Source: DATGKG01 sp963783145 (GTDB lineage Bacteria > Desulfobacterota > Binatia > Binatales > Binataceae). Taken from it: a stretch of 64,000 nucleotides of DNA. Shown here in pieces: positions 27,049-35,556 of this stretch. Location of the stretch: assembly GCA_963783145.1 (NCBI GenBank), contig CAWAMM010000010.1:24959-88958 (forward strand), written 5' to 3'. Numbering within the stretch: position 1 is the stretch's first letter; every line of letters begins with the position of its first letter. The notes below the pieces were generated by a model. That model made no database searches, was not told where the DNA came from, and saw only the letters and a list, made by a program, of their open reading frames with translations. Made by a program: the position numbers and the translations under genes.

Positions 27049-27340
27049 CTTCGCTGTTCAATCAAGGGCCTCTTTTGAGATAAATTCTTGACTCTCCGTT
27101 TTATGGCAAAGTCGCGTTGACATCGGCGAATTTCATATCAACGTTTCATCCGCCAGGCCTTGGAGACCGCGCTGAGCCGCGCAAGGAACGTTGACAAATC
27201 GGAGCGCGAGGGGACCTTCCCCCTTGCACCTCGCTAAATAACAACCACTGCGTTCGCGTTTGTGAGCGACTGATATTTTGCCCGCGGCACACTTGTGTCC
27301 TCGTAGTTCTTTCATTAGCAGGGGCGTAACATCTGGAGGG

Positions 27341-28069
27341 ATGAGCACGCGGGAGTTGCCTCCATACCCGGTCGGGCAGGGAATCCCCGGCGACATTGTT
27401 CCGACGCGCGAGGGTTACGACCGCTGGTCGGTAGTGTACGACGGCGACGGTAATCCACTGATCGCCCTCGAAGAGCCACAGGTCGAGCGCATGCTTGGCG
27501 ATGCACGCGGACTGCGAATCGCGGATGTCGGGACCGGCACTGGCCGGCATGCGGTTCGGCTCGCGAATGCCGGCGCGATGGTTACCGCACTGGACTTTTC
27601 CAGAGGAATGCTCAAACAGGCGCGCGCGAAGTCGGGCGCGGATCACGTTTCATTCGTGGTAGCAGACTGCGCCGCGCAGCTGCCCTTGCGCGACGGCGCG
27701 TTTGATCGGGTCGTATGCGCGCTGCTCGCCGACCACGTTCAATCGCTCGATTCACTCCTTAGTGAGCTGGCGCGTATCTGCTCCAAGGACGGCTTCATCG
27801 TGTTCACTACCGTACATCCGACCATGCATCTGCTTGGGGTGCGAGCGCGCTTCAACGATCCCGAAACGGGCAAAAAGATCTATCCGAAGAGCTACGATCA
27901 CTCGATCCCATCGTTGGTGATGGCGGCACAGCGCGCCGGGCTGCGCTTCTGCGAAATGAATGAGCACTTCGTCACCGAAGAGTTGGTGCGCACGAACCCA
28001 CGTGCAGCACAGGCGCTCGGGTGGCCACTTTTACTCGCAATGAAGCTGGCGCGACCTCAGTATTTTTGA
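27341..28069 (+). CDS. Class I SAM-dependent methyltransferase (Methyltransf_11 type)
   Basis: 242 residues. SAM-binding motif I is RIADVGTGTGRHAVRLANAGA, followed by TALDFSRGMLKQAR (motif post I), VADCAAQLPLRDGAFDRVVC (motif II) and LARICSKDGFIVFTTVHP (motif III). The methyl acceptor is unknown. ATG 27341 is preceded by GGAGGG only one base away, which is too close; a TTG at 27278 is an alternative start that adds 21 unlikely residues. No operon partner; it converges on another methyltransferase gene. Confidence 0.8.
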   Translation: MSTRELPPYPVGQGIPGDIVPTREGYDRWSVVYDGDGNPLIALEEPQVERMLGDARGLRIADVGTGTGRHAVRLANAGAMVTALDFSRGMLKQARAKSGADHVSFVVADCAAQLPLRDGAFDRVVCALLADHVQSLDSLLSELARICSKDGFIVFTTVHPTMHLLGVRARFNDPETGKKIYPKSYDHSIPSLVMAAQRAGLRFCEMNEHFVTEELVRTNPRAAQALGWPLLLAMKLARPQYF

Positions 28070-28169
28070 AGAAGCCTCGGAGCGTCTGCAAGTCATACTT
28101 AGGCGGTCGGTCTGCGCAAGCAAAGATCGCTCAATAAACCTTCAGAATTTAAAGCAAATTAACCCGGGC

Positions 28170-29075
28170 TCATGTGGATCGCCGGCCAACCCGCGCGCGC
28201 ATGTAGTGATTCGGCGCCGACGGCCGAAGACCATCGGTGCGGTCCTTGAAATATCGCGCCGCTGCGTCATCCGGACCGAAATCGGAGACCTCCGCGAATC
28301 CGATTTTCCGCACTTGTTCAGCTAGTTCGGCGGGTTCGAAAGAGGTCCCTTGTGATTCACCGCGAGCTTGTGTCGCTGCCGTCGCCGCAGCAAGGATCTT
28401 CTGGGTCCCCTCATCAACTAAATCTTTGGGAACGTTATATTCGAAGATGATCTCCGTTCCGGGTGCGAGTGCAGCTACCGCCCGCAAGGTGCCGAAAATG
28501 GCCTCGGTGGAAAGATACATGGTAACCCCGAGCCATGAGAAAAGGCCGGGGACGTCCGTCCGGTAGCCGCTGCTGCGCAAGCTGTCAGTCAGCGACTCCT
28601 TCTCGAAATTGACCGGGACCATCCTCAGGTTAGCCGGCAACTCGATACCGGCCGCGCGAAGACGAGCCCGCTTCCATGCCTGGGTGGCAGGATGATCTAC
28701 TTCGAAGACCTGCAGAACCTTGGCAAGTTCCGCTCGGCGGTACGCGAAAGAGTCCAGCCCGGCGCCAAGGATCACGTATTGGGCAACACCCCGTCTAACC
28801 GCCTCGTCAACTTCATCCTCAAGATAGCGGCTGCGGGTGACCACCGCGTTCGTAACTGACCGACGCAGCGTTAGCGCGAAGTCGGGGTTCGTATTCCGCG
28901 CAATCTCCGCATCCAGCTGATCCAGCTGGGCCTTGAGAGCAGCCTCAGTCACGCATCCGGAAAGCTGCTGTGCAAGCGTATCTTCGAAGATCCTGGGCGG
29001 CTGGTCCCACAACAGATGAGCCGCGCGAACCATCGCGCAAATCTGGGCGGTGGCGCTGGGTTTGCCTTCTTCCAC
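28170..29075 (-). CDS. SAM-dependent methyltransferase of the leucine carboxyl methyltransferase-like family
   Basis: 301 residues. Motifs typical of the bacterial LCM-like/TIGR00027 group: RSRYLEDEVDEAVRRGVAQY, YVILGAGLDSFAYRR, VFEVDHPATQAWKRARL, RMVPVNFEKESLTDSL and FSWLGVTMYLSTEAIFGTLRAVA. Many members act on polyketide or lipid O-groups, but the substrate here is unknown. The GTG start at 29075 has GGAGG five bases upstream, better than the TTG at 29105. A promoter candidate lies at 29159-29187. Confidence 0.85.
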   Translation of the reverse strand: MEEGKPSATAQICAMVRAAHLLWDQPPRIFEDTLAQQLSGCVTEAALKAQLDQLDAEIARNTNPDFALTLRRSVTNAVVTRSRYLEDEVDEAVRRGVAQYVILGAGLDSFAYRRAELAKVLQVFEVDHPATQAWKRARLRAAGIELPANLRMVPVNFEKESLTDSLRSSGYRTDVPGLFSWLGVTMYLSTEAIFGTLRAVAALAPGTEIIFEYNVPKDLVDEGTQKILAAATAATQARGESQGTSFEPAELAEQVRKIGFAEVSDFGPDDAAARYFKDRTDGLRPSAPNHYMRARVGRRST

Positions 29076-29158
29076 TTGATCCTCCGTACACGAGCTCGGC
29101 GCCAATCCTGATGCCGACGCGGCCGGTCTCGATCCCGAATCGAAACTGAAATGATCTT

Positions 29159-29187
29159 CTTATAATGCGCATACTTGCATTAACCAA
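29159..29187 (-). promoter_or_regulatory. Promoter candidate for the LCM-like methyltransferase gene
   Basis: Read on the minus strand: TTGGTT (29187-29182), a 17-base spacer and TATAAG (29164-29159). It would leave a leader of about 75 bases before GTG 29075. A small inverted repeat AATGC-N8-GCATT lies in the spacer. Confidence 0.4.
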
Positions 29188-29324
29188 CTGCCCGCTGAGT
29201 GGTTCGTTTGAAAGACTTCCGCAGATTGTGCTCTCATCGGGCGACATCTTCTTCACTATAGATTGAGACCGGCCAGGGCCAAGGTCACCGCGTGCCTGGC
29301 GAAACAGGAGCTAAGAAAAGCGCC

Positions 29325-30092
29325 ATGACCCAAACGCTCGCGGGCAAAAAAGGCCTGGTCGTCGGCATCGCCAATGAGCATTCGATTGCGTGGGGCTGCG
29401 CGCAAGCATTTCAGGCCGAAGGCGCAGAACTGGCCGTCACTTATCTGAATGCGAAGGCGGAACCCTACGTGCGCCCGCTGGCGCAACAGCTAGGAGCATC
29501 GATCATCCTCCCGCTGGAGGTGCGCGACGACGCCCAGCTGGAAGCCGTATTTGATGCCGTCAAGGCCAAGTGGGGGAAGCTCGATTTTCTGCTCCATGCG
29601 ATTGCCTACGCGCCGAAAGAGGATTTGCAGGGGCGCGTGGCGGACTGTTCACGGCAGGGGTTTCTGACCGCGATGGATATTTCCTGCTATTCCTTCATCC
29701 GCATGGCGCACTTGGCCGAGCCGTTGATGACGCCCGGCGGTTGCCTGCTCACCACCAGCAATTACGGCGGCGAACGAGTCGTCGAGCATTACAACCTGAT
29801 GGGGCCGGTGAAATCGGCGCTGGAAGGGGTGGTCAAGTATCTCGCGGTGGAGCTGGGCAAGAGCCACATCCGCGTCAATGCCCTGTCGCCGGGGCCGATC
29901 CTCACGCGTGCCGCGGGTGGGCTGGCTGACTTCGAGGAATTGCTGCGCGAGGCGCGCTGCAAATCACCGCTCCACGAAACCCCGCTCATCGCCGATGTCG
30001 GCGCGATCGCGGCCTTTCTGGTCAGCGACGGCGCCCGCCACATCACCGGCAACATTACTTTTATCGATTGCGGCACGCATGTTATGGGGTGA
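29325..30092 (+). CDS. fabI: Enoyl-[acyl-carrier-protein] reductase (NADH), FabI
   Basis: 255 residues, the normal FabI length. It catalyses the last reduction of type II fatty-acid elongation. N-terminal GIANEHSIAWG is the FabI cofactor-binding loop. The catalytic Tyr156 and Lys163 sit in HYNLMGPVKSALEGV, exactly the spacing and numbering of E. coli FabI, followed by NALSPGPILTRAA. HAIAYAPKEDLQGRV and MDISCYSF are also diagnostic. ATG 29325 is preceded by an AGGAG rather far upstream (about 14 bases). The gene stands alone and is divergent from the methyltransferase gene. Confidence 0.93.
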   Translation: MTQTLAGKKGLVVGIANEHSIAWGCAQAFQAEGAELAVTYLNAKAEPYVRPLAQQLGASIILPLEVRDDAQLEAVFDAVKAKWGKLDFLLHAIAYAPKEDLQGRVADCSRQGFLTAMDISCYSFIRMAHLAEPLMTPGGCLLTTSNYGGERVVEHYNLMGPVKSALEGVVKYLAVELGKSHIRVNALSPGPILTRAAGGLADFEELLREARCKSPLHETPLIADVGAIAAFLVSDGARHITGNITFIDCGTHVMG

Positions 30093-30157
30093 AGGCTCTC
30101 AACACTGCTTTATACGTCTGCGCGAATGGCCGTCATAATTTGATCGGATTTTAATGG

Positions 30158-30171
30158 TACTAAACAGTACT
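30158..30171. promoter_or_regulatory. Second copy of the TetR-operator-like palindrome, downstream of the tetR gene
   Basis: TACTAAACAGTACT matches TACTGGGCAGTACT at 30952-30965 in 11 of 14 positions, differing only in a central RRR triplet. The flanks are also similar (GGATT upstream, a T/A-rich end downstream). It lies between the convergent stops of fabI and the TetR gene, where no promoter is expected. Confidence 0.45.
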
Positions 30172-30203
30172 GATTCATGGCGAAGCCGTGGCCGCGCGTA
30201 CAA

Positions 30204-30863
30204 TTACACCGGTTTGTGGCGCCGGACCGGTTTCGGCTCGTTTCGGGGCGCATGCGCGCGGATGAATTCATCGACCAGGTCGCCGACGATCTGCTTTTGA
30301 TGCAGATTGCCGAGATCGCTCGGCCTGCCTAGCAGGCGCGGCCACAGGAAATACTCCTTCAGGGTCGCGATCAGCCGCACCGCGGCTTCGAAGGGTTCGG
30401 CGACACTGAGCAGCTTGCGATCATTGGCGACCGCGAGCCGCGCCGCCAGCGGGTGCGCGGCAACCTTGGTAATCTCCTCATAGAAAAGCTGACCGAGATT
30501 GCTCTGCCGTGCGCCTTCAGAAATCACCAGACGAAAGGTCTGCACGGTTTTCGGCTCGCAGAAGGCAGTTGCGAGCTGATCGGCGAAAGCGATTAGCAGC
30601 GCGCGGAGCTCGCGCCCGCTCCCACTCACCGGCGCCGGCGGCACTCGCACCGGGGAACGCTCGATAAGCGCCTGCACCACATGGACGAACAACTGCTCCT
30701 TGCTGCCGAAGTGGCGATACAAGGTCTGTTTCGACATGCGCGCCTGCGCGGCGATCATATCCATCGAAGCGGTTTGGTAGCCGTGGACGGTGAAAACCTC
30801 GAGCGCGACATCGAGGATTTGCGGCGCCTTGGCGGCAGCGCTTCGGGTGGGACGACCAGCCAT
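30204..30863 (-). CDS. TetR-family regulator, divergent from a glutathione S-transferase gene
   Basis: 219 residues. The N-terminal helix-turn-helix (about 12-60) has ILDVALEVFTVHGYQTASMDMIAAQARMSKQTLYRHFGSKEQL, the TetR signature. The C-terminal half is a helical ligand domain (AefR-like ending). ATG 30863; the open frame continues upstream but that part overlaps the GST gene in antisense and is not real. The intergenic palindrome at 30952-30965 is a plausible operator for this protein, controlling itself and the GST gene. Confidence 0.88.
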   Translation of the reverse strand: MAGRPTRSAAAKAPQILDVALEVFTVHGYQTASMDMIAAQARMSKQTLYRHFGSKEQLFVHVVQALIERSPVRVPPAPVSGSGRELRALLIAFADQLATAFCEPKTVQTFRLVISEGARQSNLGQLFYEEITKVAAHPLAARLAVANDRKLLSVAEPFEAAVRLIATLKEYFLWPRLLGRPSDLGNLHQKQIVGDLVDEFIRAHAPRNEPKPVRRHKPV

Positions 30864-30951
30864 TGTTTGAGCTCCACGCAGTTTGCTGCGAGCGAAAAAA
30901 TTCTCGCCGAGCGCAGGGGGCTTGCCAAGAGCGGTCGAAAGGATTAAATCA

Positions 30952-30965
30952 TACTGGGCAGTACT
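30952..30965. promoter_or_regulatory. Putative TetR operator in the tetR/GST divergent region
   Basis: TACTGGGCAGTACT contains the palindrome TACTG-GG-CAGTA. It lies 52 bases before the GST ATG and 89 bases before the TetR ATG, where an operator is expected. A near copy occurs at 30158-30171. Confidence 0.55.
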
Positions 30966-31016
30966 ATTAATGGATAGATAACGCCGCCCTGAAAATCCAG
31001 CCAAGGAGATTTTACC

Positions 31017-31664
31017 ATGCCAACATTGTACGGAACTCTGGGTTCGCCGTTCGTGCGCAAGGCGATCGTCGCGCTCACCGAGAAGGGGATTAAATACGAT
31101 CATGAACCGGTAGTGCCATTTGGCCCTAATCCCAAATATCGCAAAATTCATCCGCTCGGGAGAATTCCCGCCTATCGCGACGGCGACCGCGTGCTGCCCG
31201 ATTCGTCGGTTATCCTCGCGTATCTGGAACGGATCCATCCCGAGCCACCGCTCTATCCCGCAGAGCCCTACGAATATGCGCGCGCGCTCTGGTACGAGGA
31301 GTTCGGCGATGACGGGCTCTCGCCGGTCACGGGTGCGAAGATTTTCTTTCCGCGCGTGATCGGGCCCCGCTTCATGAACCGCCCGGCCGACGAAGTCGCG
31401 ATCCAGAGGACCCTCGACGAGGAGGTGCCGCCGCTGTTCGACTACCTCGAACAGGAGGTTGGCGACAAGCCGTTCCTGGTCGCCAATCGCTTCACCGTCG
31501 CCGACATCGGCGTGGCAACCCAGTTCGTCAATTTCAAGCTCGCCGGATGCAGTGTCGATGTGAAGCGATGGCCGCGGCTCGCCGTCTATATCGAGGGCAT
31601 CCACCAGCGTCCAAGCTTCAAAGCGGTAATCGAAAAAGAGCTGGCCGCCTTCAAAGCGACCTAG
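31017..31664 (+). CDS. Glutathione S-transferase family protein
   Basis: 215 residues. A thioredoxin-like N-terminal domain (1-80) has TLYGTLGSPFVRKAIVALTEKGIKYDHEPV, IHPLGRIPAYRDGDRVLPDSSVILAYLE (cis-Pro and the Asp-Ser glutathione gamma-glutamyl contact). A helical C-terminal domain (90-210) has FLVANRFTVADIGVATQFVN, the conserved N-capping motif. The probable catalytic Ser is in GSPFVRK. It likely conjugates or reduces electrophiles. AAGGAG stands nine bases before ATG 31017. Control by the adjacent TetR protein is inferred. Confidence 0.9.
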   Translation: MPTLYGTLGSPFVRKAIVALTEKGIKYDHEPVVPFGPNPKYRKIHPLGRIPAYRDGDRVLPDSSVILAYLERIHPEPPLYPAEPYEYARALWYEEFGDDGLSPVTGAKIFFPRVIGPRFMNRPADEVAIQRTLDEEVPPLFDYLEQEVGDKPFLVANRFTVADIGVATQFVNFKLAGCSVDVKRWPRLAVYIEGIHQRPSFKAVIEKELAAFKAT

Positions 31665-31674
31665 CAATCGACGC

Positions 31675-31703
31675 GGGGTGGCGGTCGCAAGAGCCGCCAC
31701 CCC
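31675..31703. terminator. Bidirectional terminator between GST and DUF2252 genes
   Basis: Perfect 10-bp stem GGGGTGGCGG / CCGCCACCCC with a 9-base loop, between convergent genes. Confidence 0.6.
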
Positions 31704-31746
31704 GGGCCTTTGTGGTTAACTCTGTGTTCCACCTCTGCCCTGACGG

Positions 31747-33099
31747 TCAGGCGTCCTCGGCTTTGATACGACCTTGTTTGATCGCTTTCAGCAGCGCCGC
31801 GTGATCACTCTCGGTCTGGTCGGCATAATCGACCGCGAATTTCACAAGCGCATCGTCAAAGGCCTCGCTCGATCCCAGGTAGCCCGCGATGATCGCGGGG
31901 TCGCCGGAACGCGCATGAGCCCGCGAGAGCGACCATCCACACGCCTCGGCAAAGTAGGCCAGATCGGTCGGATCGCTGGTGTCCACCGGCATCGGCACTT
32001 TCATGTCGCGCAGTTGGCGAACATAGAAATGACGCCCGCTCTCGGGGTCGACCGTCCAGCCCAGCAGGATATCACTAGCGGCCTGCATCAGGCGTTGGCC
32101 CACCACCACGCGCTCGCCGTGATATGCGAATGCGCTCCGTCCCGCATAGGGTTCCAGCACTGACGCGCGCGCCTCCTTGAGCTGGAGAAACAGCGGGTCT
32201 TCGAGGCCATCGGTGAAAAGTGCGGCCTCGCAGTAAGTCCCCACACTCCCGACTCCTACAACCTTCAGCGCTATATCCCGCAGTTGATAGCGATCGAAGA
32301 GGACGCGAAAGGCCGGCGCGAGTGACTCCCGATATCTACCGAAGCCGGCCACCATCCGTTCGAAATAAGCCGGCGTTCGCTGTTCGGCCTCATGGAATAT
32401 CAATGGCGGGTCGTCCCTGATTCGATCTTTACCCCCTTCCGCCACGGTCGGAAGGATGTGGAGCGGGAGACTTTTGCGGCGCGCCTTCTCGATGGCTTTT
32501 CTGCTTCGCGCGTGGGCATCCGGCTGGGGAAGACGTTTCATCAGCGGCGCGAAGTCGATGCGCTGATACCACACCTCGAGGGCTGCCATCCGCGCATACT
32601 CAGCCATCCGTTGGCGATAGGTTTGCAGCGCGGTCCGCGTCGCTCTCTCGCAATCTTTGGGTTTGGAACCGGCCGAGCGCCCGGCCACCGCGATACTGGC
32701 CGCGAGGCGTTTGAGATCCCATTCGAAAGGCGCCGGCAGAGTTTCATCGAAGTCATTAATGTCGAAGATCAGGTTGCGCTCCGGCGTCGCGAAGGCGCCG
32801 AAGTTCATGATGTGGCAGTCGCCGCCGACTTGCACGCGAATTTGCGCGGTAGGCGTACGCGCTAGATCCCAGGCCATGATCGCCGCCGCGCCACGCAGGA
32901 ACGTGAACGGCGATTTACTCATGCGCCCGTATCGAATCGGGAGCAGCTTCGCGATGCGTCCCTGGTCCGACTCAATCAGCAGTTGGATCGGATCGGGCCG
33001 GTCGGCGGGAGGTTTCCATCCTGAGTGACTCTTGCGCGATACCTTGCTCCGCAAGGCGCGGCCCGCGCTGAGTCGCTCTTCAGCCGAACTAAGAGTCAT
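31747..33099 (-). CDS. DUF2252 protein (kinase-like motifs)
   Basis: 450 residues from ATG 33099. Conserved DUF2252 segments: PIRYGRMSKSPFTFLRGAAAIMAWDLA, GDCHIMNFGAFATPERNLIFDINDFDETLPAPFEWDLKRLAASI, VGVGSVGTYCEAALF, FLQLKEARASVLEPY, GERVVVGQRLMQAASDILLGW and YVRQLRDMKV. The G-D-x-H-x-x-N and D-I-N-D-F-D pattern looks like the catalytic and metal loops of aminoglycoside-phosphotransferase-type kinases; that is inference. Last gene of an apparent operon, 20 bases after the FAD oxidoreductase gene. Function unknown. Confidence 0.85.
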   Translation of the reverse strand: MTLSSAEERLSAGRALRSKVSRKSHSGWKPPADRPDPIQLLIESDQGRIAKLLPIRYGRMSKSPFTFLRGAAAIMAWDLARTPTAQIRVQVGGDCHIMNFGAFATPERNLIFDINDFDETLPAPFEWDLKRLAASIAVAGRSAGSKPKDCERATRTALQTYRQRMAEYARMAALEVWYQRIDFAPLMKRLPQPDAHARSRKAIEKARRKSLPLHILPTVAEGGKDRIRDDPPLIFHEAEQRTPAYFERMVAGFGRYRESLAPAFRVLFDRYQLRDIALKVVGVGSVGTYCEAALFTDGLEDPLFLQLKEARASVLEPYAGRSAFAYHGERVVVGQRLMQAASDILLGWTVDPESGRHFYVRQLRDMKVPMPVDTSDPTDLAYFAEACGWSLSRAHARSGDPAIIAGYLGSSEAFDDALVKFAVDYADQTESDHAALLKAIKQGRIKAEDA

Positions 33100-33119
33100 A
33101 GCACTACGATTCAGATATC

Positions 33120-34394
33120 TTAGGGAAGGTGCAGGATCGCGCCCTGACCCTCGAGGCGATGCTGAAGCTGCTTCACGTCCAGGGCCGCCGGATCGATTCC
33201 CGCGCGCACCGACAATGCCGCGGCCGCACCGGCAGCCTCGCCAGTCGCCATGCAAGGCGGAATCTCCTTGGTCGCGTGATGCACGCGATGGTCGACGGAG
33301 ATGCATCGGCCCGCGACAATGAGATTCGCGAACTCTTTGGTCAGCAGCGAGCGATAGGGGATGTAGTAGAGCGATTGGTACTTGGTCCAGTTGCCGGTGA
33401 TAGCGATGACGTCGTCGCAGGGCTGATCGACCTCGTCGCGACCCAGCACATGGCGGCCTACCAGGCGGCGGCTTTCCGTAACACCGAGCTGATCCGCGAT
33501 ATGACAAATGTGTGCGCGCGCGAAGCCGGGAATCTCCGCACGCATGCTGTCGACCTGCTCCATCACGCGCTTGCGGCAGGCCAGTTCCGCATAGCTGAGG
33601 TCGTCGGGGTCGGTCGCATCGATTTTGCGCGCGACGCGCTCAGTCGCGCCCCATGGCAGCAGCACGCGCCCATCGCCAATAGTGCGGAAGAACCAGCGGC
33701 CCTTTTCGATCGCGGCTTCGGCATTCTCGACGCCGCCCATCGTGAACCATAGCCACGGCAGGACCGATTCCTTTTCGTAGGGCACGCCGGCCGAGGTGAA
33801 GATGTCCCCGTCGCCACTCGCATCGATGACGGTTTTTGCGAGAATCGCGAATCTGCCGGACTTACTCTGGAAGGTCACGCCGGTGATGCGATCGCCCTCG
33901 ACGATCGCATCGCACGCATAGCTATGAAAGAGCACGCGCGCCTTAGCTTCCTCGGCCATCGTGCCCAGCGCGAACTTGAATTCCTCGGCATCGTAGGCGA
34001 CCGAGTAGCGCACTCGATGCGGCCCGTGTCCCCACACCAATCCCCACTGTTGGTTGTGCGCGATGAGCTTCTCATCGGCGCAGCCCCATTCGCCCCTGGC
34101 GGGAAAATGCGCGGCGCCACGTTTTTCCAATCGGTCGGTGATCTCCTGGCATAGCCCGCCGATGACCTGGCGGCCGCGCCCGTCATCGAGCGTCAGCAGC
34201 AGCGCGATGAGACCGCCGGTGGCGAGGCCGCCCAAGTATCCGAGTCGCTCGACGAGGATCACTTCGGCGCCGTTGCGCGCCGCCGCCACCGCGGCCGATA
34301 CCCCGGCCGTACCGCCGCCAATGACGAGGACCTCGGTCTCCGCCTTCACCGGCGTTTGCCGCGGCGGCTCGCTGATGAACATGGGCCGACTCAC
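33120..34394 (-). CDS. FAD-dependent oxidoreductase (PF12831-type)
   Basis: 424 residues. The Rossmann FAD motif VLVIGGGTAGVSAAVAAARNGAEVILVER lies at about 23-52, followed by GYLGGLATGG, the typical loop of the FAD_oxidored family. ASGDGDIFTSAG and the C-terminal LIVAGRCISVDHRVHHATKEIPPCMATGEAAGAAAAL complete the FAD site. Substrate unknown. The GTG start at 34394 lies 4 bases after the stop of the double-cupin gene; an in-frame ATG follows at 34382. The order cupin, flavoprotein, DUF2252 suggests one transcript. Confidence 0.85.
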   Translation of the reverse strand: MSRPMFISEPPRQTPVKAETEVLVIGGGTAGVSAAVAAARNGAEVILVERLGYLGGLATGGLIALLLTLDDGRGRQVIGGLCQEITDRLEKRGAAHFPARGEWGCADEKLIAHNQQWGLVWGHGPHRVRYSVAYDAEEFKFALGTMAEEAKARVLFHSYACDAIVEGDRITGVTFQSKSGRFAILAKTVIDASGDGDIFTSAGVPYEKESVLPWLWFTMGGVENAEAAIEKGRWFFRTIGDGRVLLPWGATERVARKIDATDPDDLSYAELACRKRVMEQVDSMRAEIPGFARAHICHIADQLGVTESRRLVGRHVLGRDEVDQPCDDVIAITGNWTKYQSLYYIPYRSLLTKEFANLIVAGRCISVDHRVHHATKEIPPCMATGEAAGAAAALSVRAGIDPAALDVKQLQHRLEGQGAILHLP

Positions 34395-34398
34395 CAGA

Positions 34399-35082
34399 TC
34401 ATTTCGCGAGCATTTCGACGCCGCCGGTCACGAGGCCGAGCACCGTCGCGCCGTGGCGGCTGGTGACAGTGTGGGTGCATCCGTTGGGGCGAAAGTTCAT
34501 GTCACCGGTCATCACCTCGCCGGACTCATCGGCATTGGATCCCTCGATGATAAAAATCAGCTCGTCCCCGACGTGGCGATGAAACGGGAGCTTGGCGCCC
34601 GCTTCGAAGCGGACGAGCGAGGCGCGACGCTTAGTCTCTTTGTCGTGCCAGATTGGTTTCTGCTTGACCCCGGGGATCGCATCGGCCCATGGAATATCGC
34701 TCAGCACGATCGTCTGCGAACGCGGCGCGCTACCGATTTCGGTCGCCGGTTCGATGCCGCCGGTGATGATCGCGAACACGGTCGCGCCGGTCTTGCTGGT
34801 CACCGAATGGACGCATCCGTTGGGCCGATAGCCGACGCTGCCCGCGGCGACGGTTCCCGACTCGTCGGAAATCGCGCCCTCGATTACGTAGAGCAGCTCG
34901 TCGCCGGCATGCCGATGCATCGGGAGCGTCGCGCCGGGTTCAAAGCGGGTCAGTTGCGCGCGCCGTTTCGAGGCCGGATCGGACCACAGGGTCTTGGCCT
35001 TGATGGTAGCGGACATCGGTTCCCATTCGCGCTCACACACGCGAATGATTTGCGACGGATTGTTGGACGCGGCGTCGGCCAT
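34399..35082 (-). CDS. Double-cupin protein (ChrR-like)
   Basis: 227 residues with an internal duplication: residues about 25-115 (TRFEPGATLPMHRHAGDELLYVIEG, YRPNGCVHSVTSKTGATVFAIITGG) repeat at about 140-225 (VRFEAGAKLPFHRHVGDELIFIIEG, FRPNGCTHTVTSRHGATVLGLVTGG). Both copies keep the HRH...E...H metal-binding pattern, so two metal sites are expected. The sequence resembles the cupin part of ChrR anti-sigma factors, but there is no ZnF/anti-sigma helix bundle and no ECF sigma gene nearby. First gene of the operon; GGGAGGTGACC precedes ATG 35082. Confidence 0.85.
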   Translation of the reverse strand: MADAASNNPSQIIRVCEREWEPMSATIKAKTLWSDPASKRRAQLTRFEPGATLPMHRHAGDELLYVIEGAISDESGTVAAGSVGYRPNGCVHSVTSKTGATVFAIITGGIEPATEIGSAPRSQTIVLSDIPWADAIPGVKQKPIWHDKETKRRASLVRFEAGAKLPFHRHVGDELIFIIEGSNADESGEVMTGDMNFRPNGCTHTVTSRHGATVLGLVTGGVEMLAK

Positions 35083-35181
35083 AGGTCACCTCCCGAAGCG
35101 CGCCTCGGATAGGCCCGAGGCGTCTGCTTCGGTTTTAACTCGACAGCCATGCCGAAGTATAGGTCTTGTTGGGAAGAACGC

Positions 35182-35556
35182 TCAGTGAGCGACGGCAATC
35201 ATTTCGGGATGGTTGCGCGACGGGCGCGCGAGCGGAATCGTAGGGCTATCGTCGCCGGAAATGCTGACAACTTCCTCGAGCGGCGAAATCGCAATGGTAT
35301 CGGGTGCGACTAGCACGAGGAGGTCCTGCGCTACCGGTTTCGCCTTTTCATCGAAGAGCGCGAATTCGACCTTGATCCTCGAAAGCAGCTCCAAATCGTA
35401 TTCCTGGCCGTGATAGCAGCGCCGGCCCTCGGCGACTGCCACCCTGGTTGAAAGGCGCACCTCGGAAACGTCGTACTCGGAAATGCCGAGGCGCGCGGCC
35501 GAGGCTCTAAACGTAACAAAGGCGGCGGGCTTCATTATCACTTCCAACTTCTTCAT
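35182..35556 (-). CDS. Divergent PII (GlnB/GlnK)-like protein without the B-loop
   Basis: 124 residues. The start MKKLEVIMKPAAF, the LGISEYDVSEVR segment and HGQEYDLELLSRIKVEFALFDE align with PII proteins (MKKIEAIIKP, LGIxGMTVSEVRG, YRGAEYxVDFLPKVKIEIVV). Tyr53 corresponds to the T-loop tyrosine that is uridylylated in GlnB, and ISPLEEVVSISGDDS matches the VSPVEDAVRIRTGE end. The glycine/lysine B-loop (TGKIGDGK) that binds ATP is missing, replaced by a short VAPDTIA. So it is a PII-superfamily member with a probably altered ligand. AAGGAG is seven bases before ATG 35556. The family call is by eye. Confidence 0.6.
   Translation of the reverse strand: MKKLEVIMKPAAFVTFRASAARLGISEYDVSEVRLSTRVAVAEGRRCYHGQEYDLELLSRIKVEFALFDEKAKPVAQDLLVLVAPDTIAISPLEEVVSISGDDSPTIPLARPSRNHPEMIAVAH

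Noticed and set aside
30864..31700. N-terminal extension of the TetR regulator
   Set aside because: It is antisense to the GST gene and precedes a perfect TetR start (ATG 30863).
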